NCBI GenBank assembly: GCA_034437215.1
Contig: DAOTVC010000069.1
Coordinates: 1-10,002 of the forward strand
From: DAOTVC01 sp034437215
Lineage (GTDB): Bacteria > Chloroflexota > Anaerolineae > B4-G1 > SLSP01
DNA length: 10,002 nt
Direction of reading: 5' to 3'
Each line of letters opens with the position of its first letter. Within the stretch, counting starts at the first letter, position 1. Positions 5,319 through 10,002 of this stretch are shown one piece after another. The notes under the pieces are model-generated. The model was given only the letters and a program-made list of their open reading frames with translations. It was not told the DNA's origin and did not search any database. The position numbers and the translations under genes are program-made.

Positions 5319-6185
5319 ATGAGCAACCAACTCGCAGGAAGGGTCGCCGTCGTCACGGGGAGCACCCGCGGCTTTGGGCTTGCCGTCGCCCGTGCCTGTG
5401 CCGAGGCCGGGGCAGCGGTCGTTCTTACCTCAAGAACTCAAAAAACTGTGGATAACTCTGTGGATATGTTGAAAACGTCCGCTTTGCAGGCCGTGGGCCG
5501 CACCGCCGACGTCCAGAATCTACCCGAGGTCGAAGCCCTCCTCGACCTGGCCCTGGAGACCTACGGGCGGATGGACATCTGGATCAACAACGCGGGCATC
5601 GCCGGACCCTACGGTCCCACCATCCACCTCGAACCCGGGACCTTCAAGGCGGTGACGGCGACGAATGTGCTCGGCGTCTACCACGGCTCCCTGGTCGCCA
5701 TGCGCCACTTCCTGCAGCAGAGGCAGGGGAAGCTGCTCAACGTGCTAGGACGAGGCGCCAAGAGCCCGACCCCCTACCAGAATGCCTATGCGGCAAGTAA
5801 GGCCTGGGTCAAGAACTTCACCGTGGCCCTGGCGCAGGAGTACAAGGAGAGCGGCGTCGAGGTGCTGGCCTACAACCCCGGCATGATGCGGACCGAACTC
5901 TTGACGGAAGTCGCGGTCGTCGAAGGGTACGAGGAGCGACTCGACGTATTGGAAACTATCGTGCGCATGTGGGCCAAGCCGCCCGAGGAGCCCGCTCAAC
6001 GGGTGGTGGCGCTGGTGAGCGAGGAGGGGCGGACGGGGCGGGTGATCAACGAGGCCAACCTCCTCTCGCTGGCAGGCGGGGCCCTGCGAGAGGGGCTGCG
6101 GCGCCTCTTCGGGCGCACCGCTGACGCGCCCGAGGTGGAGGTCCACACCGTGCCCGCTGCCTACGACGCGCAGGTTCGACAATAA
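5319..6185 (+). CDS. Short-chain dehydrogenase/reductase lacking the usual catalytic Ser
   Basis: This 288-residue cytoplasmic SDR has the nucleotide-binding glycine motif TGSTRGFG (13-20), NNAG (90-93) and the catalytic Y157-A-A-S-K161. It would reduce or oxidise an alcohol/carbonyl using NAD(P)H; Arg near 18 and SR at 38-39 suggest NADPH, which is inference. Position 144, 13 residues before the Tyr where the active-site Ser normally lies, is Gly (NVLGRGAK). A Gly/Asp-type replacement there also occurs, as I recall, in chlorophyll b reductase-like SDRs, so a large-ring or unusual substrate is possible. ATG 5319 is preferred to in-frame ATG 5289 because AGGAGGG lies ten bases before it and the family motif then begins near residue 10. 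It is the first gene after a consensus promoter. Codons 35-53 form an AT-rich island with DnaA-box-like sequences. Confidence 0.85.
   Translation: MSNQLAGRVAVVTGSTRGFGLAVARACAEAGAAVVLTSRTQKTVDNSVDMLKTSALQAVGRTADVQNLPEVEALLDLALETYGRMDIWINNAGIAGPYGPTIHLEPGTFKAVTATNVLGVYHGSLVAMRHFLQQRQGKLLNVLGRGAKSPTPYQNAYAASKAWVKNFTVALAQEYKESGVEVLAYNPGMMRTELLTEVAVVEGYEERLDVLETIVRMWAKPPEEPAQRVVALVSEEGRTGRVINEANLLSLAGGALREGLRRLFGRTADAPEVEVHTVPAAYDAQVRQ
5447..5467. other. Two DnaA-box-like 9-mers inside the SDR gene
   Basis: TGTGGATAA (5447-5455) is the exact complement of the consensus DnaA box TTATCCACA. TGTGGATAT (5459-5467) differs only at the last base. They are 12 bases apart in the same direction, inside a stretch (about 5425-5485) of roughly 40 percent G+C within a GC-rich gene. 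They encode V-D-N-S-V-D-M. Whether DnaA binds here is unknown. Confidence 0.5.
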
Positions 6186-6204
6186 AGAGAAAGTCATATA
6201 CAAT
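6176..6204 (+). promoter_or_regulatory. Possible secondary promoter before ldh
   Basis: TCGACA (6176-6181), 17 bases and TACAAT (6199-6204) lie in the AT-rich 61-base gap between the SDR and ldh genes. Its predicted start near 6211 would give ldh its own transcript with the AAAGGAG site. The -35 box overlaps the SDR stop. The match is moderate. Confidence 0.35.
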
Positions 6205-6246
6205 ATTATCAGAGGGTACCAAGTAGCCAACGAAAGGAGCCAATCA

Positions 6247-7191
6247 ATGAAGGTCGGGATTATCGGAAGTGGATTCGTCGGAGCGACGGCGGCCTACGCC
6301 ATGGTTCTCCAACGCGTCGCCAGCGACATCGTCCTCGTAGACATCAACCGGAAGCGGGCGGAGGCCGAGGCTGCGGACATCAGCCACGCCGTCCCCTTCG
6401 TCCACGCCGTCGACGTAATGGCGGGCGAATACGAGGATCTCGCGGGCAGCAGCGTCGTCATCATCACCGCCGGGGTGAGCCAGAAGCCGGGGGAGACCCG
6501 GCTACAACTGCTGGAGCGCAACGCTACCATCTTCCAGCAGGTGGTGCCCAGCATCCTGGATAACGCACCGGACGCCATCCTGCTCGTGACCACCAACCCC
6601 GTGGACGTGATGACCCACCTGACGGCCGAGTACGCCGCCGAGTACGGGGTCCCCGCCGGCCGCGTCATCGGTTCGGGCACCACGCTGGACACCGCCCGCT
6701 TCCGCGCCCTGTTGGGCGACTACCTGGGTGTCGACCCCCAGCACGTCCACGGCTACGTCATCGGGGAGCACGGCGACTCGGAGGTACTCACCTGGTCCAT
6801 CGTGGACATCGGCGGTCTGCCCCTGCCCAAGTTCGTCGACTACTGCAACATCCCCTTGACCGAAGAAGCCCGCCAATCCATCGACGACGACGTGCGCAAC
6901 GCCGCTTACCAGATCATCGAGGGCAAGGGGGCCACCTACTACGGCGTCGGCGCGGCCCTCGCCCGCATTGTGGACGTCATCATCCACGACCACCGGGCCA
7001 TCCTCACCGTCTCCACCCCCACCGACGACGTGGCAGGTGTGGGGGAGGTCTCCGTCTCCCTGCCCCGTCTGGTGAGTGGGCAGGGGGTACTGGCGACCCT
7101 GCCCCTGCACCTGAGCGACGAGGAGAATGAGCAGCTGCACGCCAGCGCGCGCACCATCAAGGAGGTCATCGATGAGGTAGAGGGCAGATGA
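6247..7191 (+). CDS. ldh: L-lactate dehydrogenase (NAD-dependent)
   Basis: This 314-residue enzyme interconverts pyruvate + NADH and L-lactate + NAD+ in the cytoplasm. It has the dinucleotide motif GSGFVG (7-12), the NAD-selecting Asp32 in VLVDIN, and the substrate loop AGVSQKPGETR (75-85). Gln79 is at the position that distinguishes lactate dehydrogenase (Gln) from malate dehydrogenase (Arg), and Arg85 is the mobile-loop Arg. Asn117 is in TTNPVD. The DTARFR (148-153) Asp/Arg pair and His175 in GEHGDSE complete the active site; Thr230 (GKGATYYG) lines the pocket. Length is normal. AAAGGAG (6233-6239) lies seven bases before the ATG. The stop overlaps the next gene's start as ATGA. Finding it in an operon with a photolyase behind a B12-type regulator is unusual; it may rebalance NADH during light or oxygen stress, which is inference. 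Confidence 0.93.
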   Translation: MKVGIIGSGFVGATAAYAMVLQRVASDIVLVDINRKRAEAEAADISHAVPFVHAVDVMAGEYEDLAGSSVVIITAGVSQKPGETRLQLLERNATIFQQVVPSILDNAPDAILLVTTNPVDVMTHLTAEYAAEYGVPAGRVIGSGTTLDTARFRALLGDYLGVDPQHVHGYVIGEHGDSEVLTWSIVDIGGLPLPKFVDYCNIPLTEEARQSIDDDVRNAAYQIIEGKGATYYGVGAALARIVDVIIHDHRAILTVSTPTDDVAGVGEVSVSLPRLVSGQGVLATLPLHLSDEENEQLHASARTIKEVIDEVEGR

Positions 7192-8129
7192 AGGAGCAAC
7201 AGATCTCTCTGGGTAAGACGGAGCTGCAGATCCCGCCTCTGGGCCTGGGCACCTGGCAGTGGGGGAGCCGGGTCATGTGGGGCTACGGCAAGGAGTACGC
7301 GGCCGAGGATGCGCGGGAGGCCTTCGCGGCGGCCCTCGAGGCGGGCGTCGACTTCTTCGACACCGCCGAGGTCTACGGGATGGGCCGCGCGGAGGAGCTC
7401 CTCGGGCGCTTCAGCGACGAGTTCGACGCCCGGGTCACCGTCGCCACTAAGTTCATGCCCTACCCCTGGCGGCTGCGCCGCCCGCAGCTCTTGAACGCGC
7501 TGCGCAGCAGTCTGGAGCGGCTGGGGTTGGAGCAGGTGGCGCTCTACCAGATCCACCAGCCCGTCTTCATTCGCTCTCCCGAGACCTGGGCGGAGGCCCT
7601 GGCGGACGCCGTGGAGGAGGAGCTGACCCGAACGGTGGGCGTCTCCAACTACAACGTCGAGCAGATGGGCAAGACCTACAATGTCCTCGCCACGCGCGGC
7701 GTGCCCCTCGCCTCCAACCAGGTGGAGTACAGCCTCCTGAAGCGGGAGCCCGAGCGCACCGGGCTCCTCAAGACTTGCCGCGATCTGGGCGTCACGCTCA
7801 TCGCCTACAGCCCCCTGGCGCAGGGCATCCTGACGGGGAAGTACACGCCCCGGAAGCCGCCACCCGGGATACGGGGGCGCATCTACACCTCCGAGCGGCT
7901 GAAGGAGATCATGCCCCTCATCGAGCTGCTGCGGGAGATCGGGGAGCAGCACGACGGAAAAGAGCCCGTTCACGTGGCCCTCAACTGGTGCATCTGCAAG
8001 GGGACGGTGCCCATCCCCGGCGCGAAGAACGCCCACCACGCCTCCTCCAACGCCGAGGCCCTGGGCTGGCGGCTCACCGATGACGAGGTTGCAGCCCTGG
8101 ACGAGGCCAGCGATCGAGCGCAGGAATGA
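7188..8129 (+). CDS. Aldo/keto reductase
   Basis: This 313-residue (alpha/beta)8-barrel NADPH-dependent oxidoreductase reduces aldehydes or ketones to alcohols. The catalytic tetrad of the family is visible: Asp58 and Tyr63 in FFDTAEVYG, Lys88 in VATKF and His123 in LYQIHQP. VGVSNYN (about 150-156) follows, and near the C-terminus VPIPGAKN is the phosphate-binding motif for NADPH. The GTWQWGSRVMWGYGK start resembles plant pyridoxal-reductase-type AKRs, a tentative placement; the substrate is not fixed by the sequence. Its ATG overlaps the ldh stop (ATGA at 7188-7191) and its own stop overlaps the photolyase start, so translation is likely coupled across the three genes. Confidence 0.9.
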   Translation: MKEQQISLGKTELQIPPLGLGTWQWGSRVMWGYGKEYAAEDAREAFAAALEAGVDFFDTAEVYGMGRAEELLGRFSDEFDARVTVATKFMPYPWRLRRPQLLNALRSSLERLGLEQVALYQIHQPVFIRSPETWAEALADAVEEELTRTVGVSNYNVEQMGKTYNVLATRGVPLASNQVEYSLLKREPERTGLLKTCRDLGVTLIAYSPLAQGILTGKYTPRKPPPGIRGRIYTSERLKEIMPLIELLREIGEQHDGKEPVHVALNWCICKGTVPIPGAKNAHHASSNAEALGWRLTDDEVAALDEASDRAQE

Positions 8130-9499
8130 CCGCCGCCCTCTGGTGGATACGGCGTGATCTGCGCCTGAGGGACAACCAGGCCCTGCACGCCGCGCTGGAT
8201 CATGCGACGCGCGTTGTGCCCGTCTTCGTGCTCGACCCGGCGCTTCTGGAGTCGCCCTACGCCGGCGAGCGGCGGAAGGCCTTCCTCTTCGAGGGGCTGC
8301 GCGCCCTCGACGCGGATCTGCGGGCGCGGGGCAGCCGCCTCGTCCTGCGCCGGGGCCGGCCCGTCGACGCCCTCGAGGCCCTGCTCGACGCGACGGGAGC
8401 CGACGCCATCTTCGCCGAGGCCGATGTCTCCCCCTACGCCCAGCGGCGGGACGGCGGGGTCGCCGAGCGGCTGCCCCTCCACCTCTTCACGGGCCTCACC
8501 GCCCACCCGCCCGGGGCAGTGCGCAAGCAGAGCGGCGGCCCCTACGTCGTCTACTCCTACTACGCCCGCCGCTGGAAGGCGCTCGCGCCCCCCACGCGCG
8601 AGGAGCTCCTCCCCGCACCCGACGCCCTGCCGGCCCCCGAGGTAGAGGGGGTGGAGATCCCCACAGAGCCGGCGCTGCCGGCGTCGGTACCCTTCACCGC
8701 CGGCGAGGAGGCGGCCCGCCGGCGCCTGGAGGCCTTCGTCGAGGAGGGGCTGGCGGACTACGCCGACGCGCGGGACCGGGTGGACCGCGAGGGCACCTCG
8801 CGCCTCTCGCCCTACCTCCGCTTCGGGATGCTCTCGGCAAGAGAGGCCGTCGCGGCGGCCCGGGAGGCCGGTGCAACGACGTGGCTCGACGAACTCATCT
8901 GGCGGGAGTTCTACGCCCAGGTGCTCTACCACCACCCCCGGGCGCGGCGAGAGAGCTTTCGCGAGAAGTACCGGGATCTCGCCTGGTCCGACGACGAGGA
9001 GGCCTTCGAGGCGTGGCAGAAGGGGCGCACGGGCTATCCCATCGTCGACGCCGGGATGCGCCAGCTGGAGGCGCGGGGCTGGATGCACAATCGGGCGCGC
9101 ATGATCGTCGCCTCCTTCCTCACCAAGGATCTGCTCATCGACTGGCGGTGGGGCGAGTGCCACTTCATGCAGCAGCTGGTCGACGGCGACCCGGCGGCGA
9201 ACAACGGGAACTGGCAGTGGGTGGCGGGCACGGGCACCGACGCCGCGCCCTACTTCCGCATCTTCAACCCCGTCACCCAGGGAAAGAAGTACGATCCCGA
9301 GGGTGCGTACGTGAAGCGCTGGGTGCCGGAGCTCGCCGACGTCCCCACGAAGCAGATCCACGAGCCCTGGACCCTCTCCCGGGAGGCGCAGCGGGAGGCG
9401 GGCTGCGTCATCGGCGAGGACTACCCTGCGCCCCTGGTCGACCACGACGCGGCGCGGGCGCGGGCGCTGGCGGCCTACAAGCGCGCCGCCGGCCAATAG
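8126..9499 (+). CDS. phr: Deoxyribodipyrimidine photolyase (class I CPD photolyase)
   Basis: This 457-residue flavoprotein uses blue light to split cyclobutane pyrimidine dimers in DNA. The N-terminal antenna domain (1-130) begins ALWWIRRDLRLRDN. The FAD-binding helical domain (about 195-457) shows TSRLSPYLRFG (224-234), WREFY (259-263), GRTGYPIVDAGMRQL (300-314), GWMHNRARM (318-326) and NNGNWQW (359-365). Tryptophans 287, 340 and 363 have exactly the spacing (53 and 23) of the electron-transfer triad W306-W359-W382 of the E. coli enzyme, and Asn359 matches its FAD-N5 contact Asn378. These features favour a true photolyase over a cryptochrome. The antenna cofactor cannot be told. The start codon overlaps the aldo/keto reductase stop (ATGA); with GGA only one base before it, translation probably depends on coupling. 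It is the last gene of the operon. Confidence 0.95.
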   Translation: MTAALWWIRRDLRLRDNQALHAALDHATRVVPVFVLDPALLESPYAGERRKAFLFEGLRALDADLRARGSRLVLRRGRPVDALEALLDATGADAIFAEADVSPYAQRRDGGVAERLPLHLFTGLTAHPPGAVRKQSGGPYVVYSYYARRWKALAPPTREELLPAPDALPAPEVEGVEIPTEPALPASVPFTAGEEAARRRLEAFVEEGLADYADARDRVDREGTSRLSPYLRFGMLSAREAVAAAREAGATTWLDELIWREFYAQVLYHHPRARRESFREKYRDLAWSDDEEAFEAWQKGRTGYPIVDAGMRQLEARGWMHNRARMIVASFLTKDLLIDWRWGECHFMQQLVDGDPAANNGNWQWVAGTGTDAAPYFRIFNPVTQGKKYDPEGAYVKRWVPELADVPTKQIHEPWTLSREAQREAGCVIGEDYPAPLVDHDAARARALAAYKRAAGQ

Positions 9500-9527
9500 G
9501 GATCAACCTAAGGCTTTTATGAGCGGA

Positions 9528-9694
9528 TTAGTTGACTCTACTGAAGAAAGGCTAGCTAACCGCAGAGAGCGCAAAGAACGCAAAGTTGAGATACAGATTA
9601 TTAACTCATCGAGGCGTAAACCTTAGAAATATTAAGTTGTCTTTGCGACCTCTGCGTCTTTTGCGGTTCATCCCCCCTTCTTTCAGGGAAGTCA
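9528..9694. mobile_element. Palindromic repeat unit 1 (CGCAGAG/GCAAAG type)
   Basis: The outer left end, 9528-9550 (TTAGTTGACTCT, then ACTGAAGAAAG), is mirrored by the degenerate right end 9676-9694 (CCTTCTTTCAGGGAAGTCA). The inner arms, 9558-9585 (starting AACCGCAGAG, ending CGCAAAG) and 9641-9668 (CTTTGCGACC to TTGCGGTT), match at 21 of 28 positions as an inverted repeat. Most mismatches are G-for-A, so they would still pair as G-U in at least one RNA strand. There is no coding capacity. Confidence 0.65.
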
Positions 9695-9851
9695 TTAGTT
9701 GACTCTCCTGAAAGAAGATCTCTTACCACGGAGATCACGGAGATTTTTGAAGTTAAAATTGTACTTTCGGTTTAACTTTCATAAGAAACCTCATGATTTT
9801 CTCAGTGTTCTCTGTGTCCTCTGTGGTGAAATAGAGTCCTTTCAGGAGAGC
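9695..9851. mobile_element. Palindromic repeat unit 2 (CACGGAG/CACAGAG type)
   Basis: The left end 9695-9717 (TTAGTTGACTCTCCTGAAAG...) repeats the left end of unit 1 at 20 of 23 positions. It is mirrored by 9837-9851 (TCCTTTCAGGAGAGC). Inner arms are 9723-9743 (TTACCACGGAGATCACGGAG) and 9800-9830 (TCTCAGTG...CTCTGTGGTGAA), built from the CACAGAG word. The core has a third, perfect inverted repeat, AAGTTAAA (9750-9757) / TTTAACTT (9771-9778). From memory, intergenic palindromes with CACAGAGGACACAGAG arms are widespread in environmental bacteria. Confidence 0.65.
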
Positions 9852-9903
9852 CCTTAGGTTTTTCCTCGTTGGAAGAGGGACGTAAGCACCTTTTCACTAC
9901 GAG

Positions 9904-9944
9904 TTTCGGGGTTTGGCGAGGAAATCTGTACAAATTCCCCGAAA
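9904..9944. promoter_or_regulatory. Inverted repeats upstream of the terminal promoter
   Basis: TTTCGGGG (9904-9911) and CCCCGAAA (9937-9944) form a perfect 8-bp inverted repeat around 25 bases. Within it lies the near-palindrome AATCTGTACAAATT (9923-9936), centred on TGTACA. The block ends five bases before a consensus -35 box, where an operator or an mRNA hairpin of an upstream transcript could lie. Confidence 0.4.
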
Positions 9945-9949
9945 AACTC

Positions 9950-9978
9950 TTGACAAAACCTGAACAACCCTGTATAAT
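9950..9978 (+). promoter_or_regulatory. Perfect consensus promoter for a gene beyond the window
   Basis: TTGACA (9950-9955), 17 bases, TATAAT (9973-9978). The predicted start is about 9985. No start codon or ribosome site is recognisable in the remaining 17 bases, so the target lies to the right of the window. Confidence 0.8.
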
Positions 9979-10002
9979 ATAGATAGTTGTTTAGGTAATC
10001 CA

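Larger units (their letters stand above)
9505..9860. repeat. Composite of nested inverted repeats, MITE-like
   Basis: This gene-free 356-base block starts six bases after the photolyase stop. It is bounded by perfect 9-bp inverted repeats AACCTAAGG (9505-9513) and CCTTAGGTT (9852-9860). Inside are two adjacent palindromic units, each with its own outer and inner inverted repeats, described separately. There is no open frame of useful length. The base composition is much richer in A+T than the genes. This is the form expected for non-autonomous transposable elements or dispersed intergenic repeats, and the stems may also end the operon transcript. Confidence 0.7.

Noticed and set aside
5447..5467. 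The chromosomal replication origin itself
   Set aside because: Only two boxes are present, inside a coding gene, without dnaA, dnaN or an AT-rich unwinding region next to them.
6939..8039. Open frame of 366 codons antisense to ldh and the aldo/keto reductase
   Set aside because: It crosses two well-supported genes and shows only shadow composition.
7970..9496. Open frame of 508 codons antisense to the photolyase
   Set aside because: The plus frame has unmistakable photolyase motifs end to end; the mirror frame has no motif, promoter or ribosome site.
9500..9900. CRISPR array
   Set aside because: The repeats are inverted and nested, with two copies at most, and there are no regular spacers.
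1..10002. tRNA or rRNA genes
   Set aside because: I saw no cloverleaf-like or conserved ribosomal sequence; all long segments are explained by protein genes or the terminal repeats.

Overview
This is a GC-rich bacterial window (the coding regions look like roughly two-thirds G+C) with short intergenic gaps, near-consensus sigma-70-type promoters and several tightly packed genes. The organism is most likely a member of the Chloroflexota (Anaerolineae/Caldilineae/Ardenticatenales-like). This is an inference from the gene types: a GT-C glycosyltransferase with C-terminal beta-sandwich modules, a RicT/PSP1 protein, a MerR-cobalamin regulator and a class I photolyase. A Deinococcus-Thermus relative cannot be excluded without a database search.

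Layout. Positions 1-122 (minus) hold the first 40 codons of a family 2 glycosyltransferase. It is divergent from a large membrane glycosyltransferase of the PMT/ArnT type (234-2582, plus). A perfect two-way terminator hairpin (2585-2614) separates the latter from a convergent ricT-like PSP1 gene (2628-3482, minus). Back-to-back promoters at 3546-3602 drive ricT leftward and a small Cys-based phosphatase rightward (3609-4094). A long imperfect hairpin (4105-4147) lies between the phosphatase and a convergent MerR-type regulator with a cobalamin-binding domain (4151-5146, minus).

The core of the window is that regulator and a divergent four-gene operon on the plus strand: an SDR oxidoreductase (5319-6185), L-lactate dehydrogenase (6247-7191), an aldo/keto reductase (7188-8129) and a deoxyribodipyrimidine photolyase (8126-9499). 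The last three are joined by ATGA stop/start overlaps. The AT-rich divergent region carries two strong promoters (TTGACA-17-TAAGAT leftward; a perfect TTGACA-17-TATAAT rightward). Three 11-bp direct repeats run into the rightward -35 box. This resembles CarH/LitR light-responsive circuits, in which an adenosylcobalamin-bound MerR protein represses photolyase and other photoprotection genes in the dark. Here the regulated set would unusually include lactate dehydrogenase and two other NAD(P)H-dependent oxidoreductases.

The last 500 bases (9500-10002) contain no gene. They hold two adjacent, nested inverted-repeat elements that look like non-autonomous mobile repeats (MITE-like; about 9505-9860). 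These are followed by an inverted repeat and a perfect consensus promoter (9950-9978) for a gene beyond the window. Other oddities are a pair of DnaA-box-like sequences inside an AT-rich island of the SDR gene, an SDR without the usual catalytic serine, a Phe where CarH has its upper cobalt-ligand His, and two promoters placed so that transcription would begin at the start codon (leaderless mRNA).
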